A stretch of DNA of 6,301 nt from a bacterium (GCA_021813235.1 JAKALG010000052.1:1-6301), one strand, 5' to 3'; positions 1-4,992 are shown, counted from the stretch's first letter. Notes: a model not told the origin generated them from the sequence alone. Made by a program: numbers and translations.

Positions 1-223
1 GTTTTACTTTCTCAAACTTCTCTAAAGGCCTTCCGGCTACTCTGTTTTCTCCTGCATTTAAATCATTAAATTCAGGATATTGTTCTAAAAGTTTTTTTAA
101 TTCTTTAGTTAGAGAATCATAAATTTCATCGGTGCCAATATCTTTTGTATGATACGCATCCCGCAATCTTGCGATTTCGCTTCGCAATTTTTGTATTCTT
201 TTTTGAGCTTCAATTTTGTTCAT
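1..223 (-). CDS. ligA: NAD+-dependent DNA ligase LigA, N-terminal fragment (runs off left edge)
   Basis: Only the first 74 codons are present, read leftward from an ATG at 223-221. LigA seals nicks in duplex DNA during replication and repair, using NAD+ as the adenylate donor. The visible part is domain Ia, which binds the nicotinamide mononucleotide half of NAD+. It is a charged N-terminal helix (KRIQKLRSEIARLRDAY), then Tyr24-His25, Asp28, Asp32 and Tyr35-Asp36, which align with the NAD+-contacting Tyr22, His23, Asp32, Tyr35 and Asp36 of E. coli LigA. The YH..D..D..YD segment is two residues shorter than in E. coli. The family signature RVAGRPLEKFEKV follows, marking entry into the adenylation domain; the catalytic KxDG lysine lies beyond the window edge. 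No Shine-Dalgarno sequence is seen. The gene starts 28 bp after the last pilin gene on the same strand, so read-through from the pilus operon is possible. Recognition is by family motifs read from the translation and is confident. Confidence 0.9.
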   Translation of the reverse strand, partial: MNKIEAQKRIQKLRSEIARLRDAYHTKDIGTDEIYDSLTKELKKLLEQYPEFNDLNAGENRVAGRPLEKFEKVK

Positions 224-227
224 ATAA

Positions 228-246
228 AATAATTAAGGAAATTATT
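228..246 (-). other. A/U-only hairpin just upstream of ligA start
   Basis: On the minus strand a 7-bp perfect inverted repeat (AATAATT / AATTATT) closes a 5-nt loop TCCTT and ends 4 nt before the ligA ATG. It has no G or C in the stem and no proper U-run, so it is not a convincing terminator. It may be chance in AT-rich DNA, or a weak structure affecting ligA initiation. Confidence 0.3.
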
Positions 247-251
247 CTACC

Positions 252-1199
252 TTACTGAGCCATGAGAGAAAAATCATCCATATAGCAATATGTTCCAATA
301 CTATTATTTGTTAAATCCCCTTGAATAACCAAAGTTGTATCCGCGGAAACAAAAGTTACAGTTTTTTGTACCCAAGTGTCAGTAGTTGTTATTGTCTGAT
401 TTGTATATTTCCAACGTTCAACTACATTACTGGTTGTATTTCCAACCATAAAAGAGCAAGCGTTGCCATTGACTGATGGTCTGTAAAACCAACCTGAAGC
501 TGTATATGTTTTACCAACCGTGACTGGAATTGATTGATAAAAAAAACCTCCCCAACCATCATCTAAATCGGCAAGCTTAATAGACTGAGAACCTGCGTGC
601 TTAATAGTAGTTTCCACGCTTGTGGTAGGAGGAGTTCCCCCAAAAACATGAACTGGCCAATTGGCTACTGGGTTAATTTCCATATTACCATCTATGGTTA
701 ATTCTGTAGGAGGCATAATGGGAGCGTTGTCGTAAAATGTTGCTTCTAGCTCACGTTCAACGCGATTTGGATTAGATGATAAACAAGAAACGTCACCAAT
801 ATTATATCCTTTAGAAGTAATAACAGTCGTGGGAGTAGCAGACTTATCAATAGTTACTTTTGTACAACCTTGCCCCCCGCTCCCAAGACCAGAGAGTATA
901 AAATTCCAAGAAGGAGAAGTTCCATTTAATGTAACAGGGCTACCATTGCATGTTATCGTCGCAGGACTAGGACTAGTAAAAGCATTGACTGTAGATTTGT
1001 CATTATAAAGAGCACATTCGAGACCAGTATCAGCAGCTAAAAAAGAATTATTAGTATCTTTAGCTTCCGTGCTAAATTTAATTTCTTTTAACGCAATATT
1101 CGCAACCCCTAGTGTTATAGCTAAAATAATACTTGAGATTACAATAACAAAAAGTAAAACGAATCCTCTATTCTTTTTTATTTCTTTTTTCTTCATCAT
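252..1199 (-). CDS. GspK/PilX-like minor pilin with C-terminal carbohydrate-binding-like (CBM4/9-type) domain
   Basis: A 315-aa minor prepilin, probably the cap or tip subunit of the pilus. Residues 3-11 form a basic leader (KKKEIKKNR) ending Gly12-Phe13, followed by a hydrophobic helix at about 13-37. The Glu normally at +5 after cleavage is replaced by Phe17, as in GspK and PilX proteins, which cap the fibre. Residues 52-65 (SFLAADTGLECALY) match the PilX-like N-terminal region. Cys62, 84, 112 and 139 lie in the pilin head. After a Pro-rich joint (160-165), residues about 166-315 look like a family 4/9 carbohydrate-binding jelly roll: DGNMEIN then Trp181, HAGSQSIKL (201-209), VTVGKTYTASGWFY (226-239), Trp276 before VTF, and a closing YMDDFSL (306-312). 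Cys248 and Cys305 could pair. The first ATG overlaps the previous gene's TGA (ATGA); a second ATG follows immediately, and the GGTGG just upstream is better spaced for it. Ligand and tip location are inferred; a general adhesive jelly roll is the main alternative. Confidence 0.82.
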   Translation of the reverse strand: MMKKKEIKKNRGFVLLFVIVISSIILAITLGVANIALKEIKFSTEAKDTNNSFLAADTGLECALYNDKSTVNAFTSPSPATITCNGSPVTLNGTSPSWNFILSGLGSGGQGCTKVTIDKSATPTTVITSKGYNIGDVSCLSSNPNRVERELEATFYDNAPIMPPTELTIDGNMEINPVANWPVHVFGGTPPTTSVETTIKHAGSQSIKLADLDDGWGGFFYQSIPVTVGKTYTASGWFYRPSVNGNACSFMVGNTTSNVVERWKYTNQTITTTDTWVQKTVTFVSADTTLVIQGDLTNNSIGTYCYMDDFSLMAQ

Positions 1200-1750
1200 T
1201 CCACCCAGTTAAATATATTTTCTGTTAAAGTGATGTTATATGGAGTTGTTCCCTGTGTCCAAGAAACTGTGGAGGAAATTCTCACCTCGTCTTGACCTAA
1301 GCCTGCTGTATCCATCCAGACAGTACGAGTGAAACCAGAGTCACTGCCTGTAGAAGTACTATTATAATTTCCATTACTTAAAAATAGTTTACATTGATTA
1401 AAATGTAATGAGCATTTAAAAATAGCATTATTATCGGTAACAGAAAGAGAGGCATCAAAACCACATTCCCCATCTGGGTTACATGGAGCCAATTTTGCTT
1501 TAAAATTACTCCAATCTATGCCAGTCGTTGAGCTATACAAAACATAGCTGTCACGCATATTTCTAAGATATTCCACACCTTCTTGCGCCAAATAAGTAGC
1601 TATCATTTTATCTTTTGCATAACCAGTATTAGAAATCCCTTGAGACAAAAAAGACATTAAAGCTACCACTGAAACAGAAAAAATGGAAAGAGCAATCAAT
1701 GTCTCTACTAAGGTAAAAGCTCTATTTTTTTGTTTAAAAATTTTAATCAT
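1196..1750 (-). CDS. GspI/PilV-like minor type IV prepilin
   Basis: A 184-aa prepilin, expected to be processed by PilD and inserted in the inner membrane before joining the priming/tip complex. The basic leader MIKIFKQKNR ends in Ala11, then Phe12-Thr-Leu-Val-Glu16, giving the usual FTLVE with Glu at +5; position -1 is Ala rather than the commoner Gly. A hydrophobic helix spans about 12-36. Residues 54-67 (LAQEGVEYLRNMRD) are the segment seen after the helix in PilV/GspI-like proteins. The head has two close cysteine pairs, Cys90/Cys96 and Cys113/Cys120. A beta-rich C-terminus follows (TRTVWM, then DEVRISSTVSW and a final FNWVE), a form common in AT-rich CPR pilus loci. It starts 1 bp after the J-like gene stop, and its own TGA overlaps the ATG of the K-like gene, so translational coupling is likely. 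The I/V assignment rests on the N-terminal half and gene order and is moderate; membership of the pilin family is near certain. Confidence 0.85.
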   Translation of the reverse strand: MIKIFKQKNRAFTLVETLIALSIFSVSVVALMSFLSQGISNTGYAKDKMIATYLAQEGVEYLRNMRDSYVLYSSTTGIDWSNFKAKLAPCNPDGECGFDASLSVTDNNAIFKCSLHFNQCKLFLSNGNYNSTSTGSDSGFTRTVWMDTAGLGQDEVRISSTVSWTQGTTPYNITLTENIFNWVE

Positions 1751-1751
1751 T

Positions 1752-2330
1752 TTAAATATCTACTAACCTTTGCGAAATGCTCGTTTGTAATGAAAAAGGC
1801 GTAACAACATTATTTTCAGAAGTTATTGACCCATTTAATCTAATCGTTGTGAATGGTTGAAGTGTATTTCCTGGTGGTGCTTCAGCTCCTGTCACAGAAA
1901 AACTAGAAGACCCACCGAAATTTATTTCACTAGGATTTAATTGGGTCCAAGTTGCCCCGCCGTTAACAGATTTGCTTAAATTATAAGTGACTCCGCCATC
2001 AAGGGATTCAATTTTATAAACCCATTGATCTCCTAAAACAGATTTGAATGCTATCACTTTTCCATTTACACAACTTAATGGGTTGCCTAGATTTAATAAG
2101 TCATTGCCACAATGAAAACTATATCCTATTCGTAAATTTTTAGACATATCTTCCATAATGAAACTCAAATTGTCCATAATGGAACGCATATCTTGAGATT
2201 TTCTATGAAGTAATGTTGTGTTCAACAAAGACCCCATGCCGACAGTAACAACTACCAAAAAAATAGAAATCGCTATCATTGTTTCTATAATTGTAAACCC
2301 TTTATTTTTTTGTAAATTTATTTTTTGCAT
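1752..2330 (-). CDS. GspJ/PilW-like minor type IV prepilin
   Basis: A 192-aa prepilin with a leader MQKINLQKNKG, cleavage expected between Gly11 and Phe12, and Glu16 at +5 (FTIIE). The transmembrane/assembly helix covers about 12-38. The next segment (HRKSQDMRSIMDNLSFIMEDMSKNLRIGYSF, about 42-72) has the amphipathic pattern with regularly spaced Met and Arg that is typical of PilW/GspJ proteins before the globular head. The head carries only two cysteines, Cys74 and Cys87, which probably form one disulfide. It is rich in Gly, Ser and Thr, with predicted beta strands near the end (FTTIRLNGSIT, then FSLQTSISQRLVDI). The ATG abuts the TAA of the H-like gene with no gap, and the gene ends 1 bp before the I-like gene, so all are surely one transcript. 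The family is certain; the J/W label is an inference from the post-helix segment and the set of neighbours. Confidence 0.85.
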   Translation of the reverse strand: MQKINLQKNKGFTIIETMIAISIFLVVVTVGMGSLLNTTLLHRKSQDMRSIMDNLSFIMEDMSKNLRIGYSFHCGNDLLNLGNPLSCVNGKVIAFKSVLGDQWVYKIESLDGGVTYNLSKSVNGGATWTQLNPSEINFGGSSSFSVTGAEAPPGNTLQPFTTIRLNGSITSENNVVTPFSLQTSISQRLVDI

Positions 2331-2939
2331 TTAATTAATTTGAATCCTTCCTGAGGGATATACTTTTATTGTTGAGCTGGCTGGTTGAGGAGAAGAAATA
2401 GTGATTTGAATATAATTAAAGCCAGTTAATAATACCCCATTTGAGCTAAAAATAGCACTAGAATCTGGCCTTTTAAAGGTGATGGACAAAGGAGTTGTGA
2501 TTGGGGTGGCAGTAACACCTAAATAACTATCTATTCTAGAAATATAATTACCTTTGGTTATATTAATACTGTCTAAACACTCTCCCCCACTACCACAAAC
2601 AGAAGAATCATATGAATGATTTTGAACAAGGTCAGCAAAATAAATGAAATTTTTGTTATTAGAAATATCAAAATAAACACCATAAGATGGTTTCCAATCA
2701 AGAGGAGCATTTAGATTAAGTTTACCTGAAATAGAATCTTTTTGTGCTTCAACAATTTTTGAGGCAATATCATTTGCTAAAATTTTTATATTCACATTTG
2801 CTTCAAAAGCATTGTAGTTGAAAAGAACAATAGAAGTCATCACAGAAAAAATACTCAAAACCACAATAAGTTCTACATAAGTCATACCCCTCTGGCAATT
2901 ACGAATTGCGAATTTAGAATTGCGAATTTGTTTAATCAT
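2331..2939 (-). CDS. GspH/FimT-like minor type IV prepilin with repeat-encoded leader
   Basis: A 202-aa prepilin. The mature start is Gly18^Met19-Thr-Tyr-Val-Glu23, so Glu is at +5; a hydrophobic helix runs about 19-41. Residues 51-67 (IKILANDIASKIVEAQK) resemble the region after the helix in GspH/FimT, where segments of the form 'la..l...i..AQ..A' are usual. The head has one likely disulfide, Cys115-Cys121, and ends in strands (IKVYPSGRIQIN), again GspH-like. The leader is 18 residues long instead of the 11-12 of the neighbouring minor prepilins. Most of it (QIRNSKFAIRNC) is encoded by a 7-bp tandem repeat. No ATG, GTG or TTG lies between the annotated ATG and the cleavage site, so the long leader appears genuine unless an ATT start is used. 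It lies 6 bp after pilD and directly abuts the J-like gene. The H label is moderate. Confidence 0.82.
   Translation of the reverse strand: MIKQIRNSKFAIRNCQRGMTYVELIVVLSIFSVMTSIVLFNYNAFEANVNIKILANDIASKIVEAQKDSISGKLNLNAPLDWKPSYGVYFDISNNKNFIYFADLVQNHSYDSSVCGSGGECLDSINITKGNYISRIDSYLGVTATPITTPLSITFKRPDSSAIFSSNGVLLTGFNYIQITISSPQPASSTIKVYPSGRIQIN
2894..2928 (-). repeat. Five tandem 7-bp AATTCGN-like units inside a prepilin leader
   Basis: Read on the minus strand, 2928-2894 divides into AATTCGC, AATTCTA, AATTCGC, AATTCGT and AATTGCC: five heptamers sharing AATT, three of them AATTCG. Because 7 is not a multiple of 3, the peptide repeats every seven residues (IRNSKFA-IRN). It lies wholly in the leader-coding part of the H-like prepilin, which PilD would remove. 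AATTCG-type simple repeats are more usual in intergenic DNA, so a repeat that expanded into or was recruited as the leader is plausible. Confidence 0.8.
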
Positions 2940-2945
2940 ATCTAA

Positions 2946-3737
2946 TTAAAAACCAATTGGAAAAAGATGCAACTCAAAAATGAATGCAACCAAAGCACCC
3001 AAAACCAAAAATGGGGCAAATGGAATCTCGCTTTTCATTCCATGTTTTTTAGAAAAGATTATAAGGATAAGACCTATTATTGCACCCGACCAAAAAGCCA
3101 TCACTGCTCCAGAAAGAATCCTGCTATAGCCGATAAGCCAGCCTAAGCCTACAGCAAGTTTTGCATCTCCAAGACCCATCCAAGCGCCTCTTGAAATAAG
3201 CCAGATAAAAGCAAAAGGCAAAGCGAGCAATGCCCCAGATAAGAATTCTAAAACAGTTGGAATGTGGAGATATAAACCAGAATCATTAAAGAAAAATAAA
3301 CCGATAAAAGTAATGATAGCAAAAATAAGAGAAAGCATATCAGGAATTATTTTATGACGAAGGTCATAGACTGCAATGACTAAAAGAATAGAAAACATCG
3401 TGACATAATAAGCGTAAGAAATAGAAAAAACAAATGTATCTACAAAAAAAAGATCCTGAAACTTTAAAAATAATAGAGCAAAAATTAAACCGGTAAAAAG
3501 CTCAACTAATGGATATTGAATTGATATTTTCGCTTTACAATTTTTACATCTTCCTTTGAGAACAAGGAAACTTAGCACAGGGAAAAGCTCATACCAAGAA
3601 AGTTGATTTTGACAAGTCATACAACCACTTCTCCCTTTAAAAGAACGTCCGGAATTAAATCTAAAAATAACGACATTCAAAAAACTTCCAATAATAAGCC
3701 CCAGGACAAAGAAAAGAATTGTGATTGTAAATATCAT
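2946..3737 (-). CDS. pilD: Type IV prepilin peptidase / N-methyltransferase PilD (family A24A)
   Basis: A 263-aa polytopic membrane enzyme that removes the basic leader of prepilins on the cytoplasmic face and N-methylates the new N-terminal residue. Residues 9-26 contain the family-defining GSFLNVVIFR. The N-terminal cytoplasmic loop has a complete zinc-type four-cysteine set, Cys39/Cys42 and Cys64/Cys67, with the connecting SWYELFPVLSFL and the following QYPLVELFTG, as in bifunctional enzymes. The two catalytic aspartates are visible: Asp125 in VYDLRHKIIPD and Asp191 in GLGDAKL (the GxGD motif). About seven to eight hydrophobic segments follow the usual topology, and length is close to the family norm. 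It is first in the operon encoding four minor prepilins, with a 6-bp gap to the next gene. Start choice: the ATG at 3737 follows a promoter-bearing intergenic region; no Shine-Dalgarno sequence is seen. All key residues are present, so it should be active on the six prepilins of this window. Confidence 0.96.
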   Translation of the reverse strand: MIFTITILFFVLGLIIGSFLNVVIFRFNSGRSFKGRSGCMTCQNQLSWYELFPVLSFLVLKGRCKNCKAKISIQYPLVELFTGLIFALLFLKFQDLFFVDTFVFSISYAYYVTMFSILLVIAVYDLRHKIIPDMLSLIFAIITFIGLFFFNDSGLYLHIPTVLEFLSGALLALPFAFIWLISRGAWMGLGDAKLAVGLGWLIGYSRILSGAVMAFWSGAIIGLILIIFSKKHGMKSEIPFAPFLVLGALVAFIFELHLFPIGF

Positions 3738-3748
3738 AATAATTTTAA

Positions 3749-3775
3749 ATTATAGGTTATAACCCAATAATTATA
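3749..3775 (-). promoter_or_regulatory. Extended -10 promoter region for the pilD-minor pilin operon, with palindrome
   Basis: On the minus strand a TATAAT (3775-3770) is preceded by TGG, giving an extended -10 (TTTGGTATAAT). No good -35 is seen; that position falls inside the upstream terminator stem. Predicted transcription start is near 3763, about 26 nt before the pilD ATG. A second TATAAT lies at 3754-3749, which would give an almost leaderless mRNA. The perfect palindrome GGTTATAACC (3755-3764) sits between them over the predicted start and could be an operator or chance. Function is inferred. Confidence 0.55.
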
Positions 3776-3781
3776 CCAAAT

Positions 3782-3824
3782 ACAAAAAACAAAGACCACT
3801 CTCATTGTAAGCAAAAGTGGTCTT
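3782..3824 (-). terminator. Rho-independent terminator after pilin gene A
   Basis: A 9-bp perfect stem (3792-3800 with 3816-3824; AAGACCACT / AGTGGTCTT) encloses a 15-nt loop. On the minus strand it is followed by TTGTTTTTTG, 25 bp after the pilin A stop. On the plus strand the stem is followed by a looser T-rich run (ATTTTTTAAT), so it may work in both directions, but no plus-strand gene is present. Confidence 0.88.
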
Positions 3825-3849
3825 ATTTTTTAATAAATTTTTAACGAAA

Positions 3850-4335
3850 TTATGGGCAAGTATAACCTGTGGGATATGTACCACCAGCAACCAAGGCCGC
3901 AGTCTCTTGACCAGAAGCACCAGTGCTGTCAACACACCAAGCAATAATTGAACCAGAAGTAGAAGCTTTCAATGGAACGATAGCTGCCCAACCTAAGATA
4001 TTATCATGACACTGGGCAGTATTATATGTACTTGCTGTAGCGTCTGCATATACAGTGGGAGTAGAATTACCATAAGCTTTTTCTGCTGCATTAACCATAG
4101 GACCAACAACATAAGTCCCCGTGAGAGCGCAGACACCCTCATAGGTTGCTCCATTATTGTTATAAAAAAGTTCAGCCTGTGAGCGAGCACTTGATAGATC
4201 TGACTTCACAGCTGCATCTGCACCTTTACTTCTAGCACTATTCAAAGATGCTAAAACAACTGAAGCCAATATACCAATGATAGCAACAACGACCAAAAGT
4301 TCAATTAATGTAAAACCTTTTTTAAAATTCTTCAT
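3850..4335 (-). CDS. Type IV pilin A (probable major or co-major fibre subunit)
   Basis: A 161-aa prepilin with the short leader MKNFKKG, cleavage between Gly7 and Phe8 (KKG^FTLIE) and Glu12 at +5. The hydrophobic assembly helix is about 8-30, continuing as an amphipathic helix to about 58. The head has four cysteines, 69, 109, 134 and 160, probably two disulfides, and the motif GWAAIVPLKA then AWCVDSTGAS (132-141). That motif is shared with the neighbouring pilin and is common in CPR pilins. Start choice: an in-frame ATG at 4383 exists, but it lies only 2 bp past the -10 box and upstream of the predicted transcription start, and would add 16 residues before a classical leader. The ATG at 4335 is therefore used, and it matches the start of pilin B exactly. 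The first 97 coding bases are identical to pilin B, while the rest is clearly diverged. It has its own promoter and terminator, fitting high, separate expression of a fibre subunit. Confidence 0.92.
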   Translation of the reverse strand: MKNFKKGFTLIELLVVVAIIGILASVVLASLNSARSKGADAAVKSDLSSARSQAELFYNNNGATYEGVCALTGTYVVGPMVNAAEKAYGNSTPTVYADATASTYNTAQCHDNILGWAAIVPLKASTSGSIIAWCVDSTGASGQETAALVAGGTYPTGYTCP

Positions 4336-4337
4336 AA
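4239..4337 (-). repeat. 99-bp perfect direct repeat, copy 1 (5' end of pilin A)
   Basis: Identical, base for base, to 4868-4966 (offset 629). It covers two bases upstream of the ATG and the coding region for the leader and assembly helix, and ends at the codons for LN (residues 31-32). A second, shorter shared block of 26/27 bp, 3914-3940 versus 4534-4560, encodes the C-terminal WCVDSTGAS motif. Between and beyond these the two genes differ at many positions, including synonymous ones. Confidence 0.95.
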
Positions 4338-4358
4338 AAAGTATAAATAGTTTTTTTA

Positions 4359-4377
4359 TTAAAAGTCGGCCTTTTAA
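4359..4377 (-). promoter_or_regulatory. 5'-end leader hairpin of pilin A mRNA
   Basis: A 7-bp perfect stem (TTAAAAG / CTTTTAA) closes the loop GCCGA on the minus strand. With a predicted transcription start near 4379, the stem would begin about 2 nt from the mRNA 5' end, the position of 5' stem-loops known to stabilise some bacterial messages against RNase E-type or pyrophosphohydrolase-initiated decay. Structure is seen; function is inferred. Confidence 0.5.
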
Positions 4378-4385
4378 ACACATTA

Positions 4386-4415
4386 ATTATACCAATAAAC
4401 GGGAAGTATAAGCAA
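4386..4415 (-). promoter_or_regulatory. Sigma70-type promoter of pilin A
   Basis: On the minus strand, -35-like TTGCTT (4415-4410) and consensus -10 TATAAT (4391-4386) are 18 bp apart, and the -10 is extended by TGG. Predicted start is near 4379, giving a 5' leader of about 44 nt to the ATG at 4335. It starts directly after the terminator of pilin B, which makes pilin A a separate transcription unit. The arrangement TTGCNT-N18-TATAAT is shared with the pilin B promoter. Confidence 0.75.
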
Positions 4416-4424
4416 ATACATCCA

Positions 4425-4459
4425 CAAACAAAAACCATCCTGACTTAAAATCAGAATGG
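4425..4459 (-). terminator. Rho-independent terminator after pilin gene B
   Basis: The minus-strand RNA forms a 9-bp stem, CCAUUCUGA with UCAGGAUGG (4459-4451 with 4443-4435), around a 7-nt loop, followed by TTTTTGTTTG. One pair is U-G on the minus strand but would be an A-C mismatch on the plus strand, and the U-run exists only on the minus side. The terminator is therefore minus-directed. It lies 28 bp after the pilin B stop. Confidence 0.85.
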
Positions 4460-4487
4460 CCTTCGTCTTTAAGAAATTCACAATAAA

Positions 4488-4964
4488 TTATGGACAAGCA
4501 ACTACGCTTGCACCAAGACTAATTGATTCTTTTGAAGCACCAGTACTGTCAACACACCAACCACCAGCACCAGCATTTACTGGAGCTTTCAACGAAACTA
4601 TTGCTGCCCAAGCATTTGAAGTTTCATGGCAAGTTGCAGCAGGTGATGTTCCCACATTACTATACGCATAAGCTGTGGTAAGAACTTCGTTTATGTTAGC
4701 AGCTGTTGCGGCCGAATTTAGTTTTTGCAAAGCATTCAAAACCATAGGCCTGATAGCAGCACAAGTGCCTGTGTATGATTGAGCTGTATCATAAGAAAGT
4801 TCAGCTTGTGCACGAGCATTACTCATAGCAGCCTTTATAGCAGCATCAGAACCTTTCGTTCTGGCATTATTCAAAGATGCTAAAACAACTGAAGCCAATA
4901 TACCAATGATAGCAACAACGACCAAAAGTTCAATTAATGTAAAACCTTTTTTAAAATTCTTCAT
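4488..4964 (-). CDS. Type IV pilin B (probable major or co-major fibre subunit)
   Basis: A 158-aa prepilin whose first 32 residues (MKNFKKG^FTLIELL... to LN) are identical to pilin A: leader of seven residues, Glu12 at +5, helix about 8-30. The head diverges but keeps the same plan. Cysteines are at 68, 112, 137 and 157, again two likely disulfides, with NAWAAIVSLKA and GWCVDSTGAS (135-144) near the end. The middle of the head (about 73-110, Ala/Asn/Thr-rich) is the most different part. Mature length (151) is close to that of pilin A (154). The predicted message has an 89-nt leader with a hairpin close to the start; a four-codon ORF (Met-Lys-Lys-Leu) ends in a TGA overlapping this gene's ATG. 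It follows pilC by 156 bp with its own promoter, and read-through from pilC is also possible since no terminator is evident there. Which of A and B is the major fibre subunit cannot be told from sequence. Confidence 0.93.
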   Translation of the reverse strand: MKNFKKGFTLIELLVVVAIIGILASVVLASLNNARTKGSDAAIKAAMSNARAQAELSYDTAQSYTGTCAAIRPMVLNALQKLNSAATAANINEVLTTAYAYSNVGTSPAATCHETSNAWAAIVSLKAPVNAGAGGWCVDSTGASKESISLGASVVACP

Positions 4965-4966
4965 AA
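4868..4966 (-). repeat. 99-bp perfect direct repeat, copy 2 (5' end of pilin B)
   Basis: Partner of 4239-4337, same orientation, 629 bp apart. Identity stops abruptly, two bases before the ATG on one side and after codon 32 on the other. The two promoters and leaders are unrelated in sequence apart from the core elements. Confidence 0.95.
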
Positions 4967-4972
4967 TTTTTT

Positions 4973-4992
4973 CATTCTGATTTAAACCAGAA
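4973..4992 (-). promoter_or_regulatory. Leader hairpin and 4-codon ORF just before pilin B
   Basis: On the minus strand TTCTGG (4992-4987) pairs with TCAGAA (4980-4975), including one G-U pair, around the loop TTTAAA. The hairpin ends 10 nt before the pilin B ATG. An ATG overlapping its last base (4975-4973) opens a Met-Lys-Lys-Leu mini-ORF whose TGA overlaps the pilin start (ATGA). No Shine-Dalgarno sequence is visible nearby. A role in setting pilin translation is possible but unproven. Confidence 0.4.

Noticed and set aside
228..246. Terminator between the K-like pilin and ligA
   Set aside because: The stem contains only A-U pairs and has no adequate U-run; it is listed only as a weak hairpin.
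3993..4190. 65-codon minus-strand frame inside pilin A
   Set aside because: It is fully inside pilin A in another frame with no family features.
4336..4383. Upstream ATG extending pilin A by 16 residues
   Set aside because: The ATG lies upstream of the predicted transcription start, 2 bp past the -10 box, and the extension would spoil a leader identical to that of pilin B.
4456..4671. 71-codon open frame on the plus strand
   Set aside because: It lies antisense to pilin B, has no recognisable domain or promoter, and its composition mirrors the pilin codons; it is a shadow.
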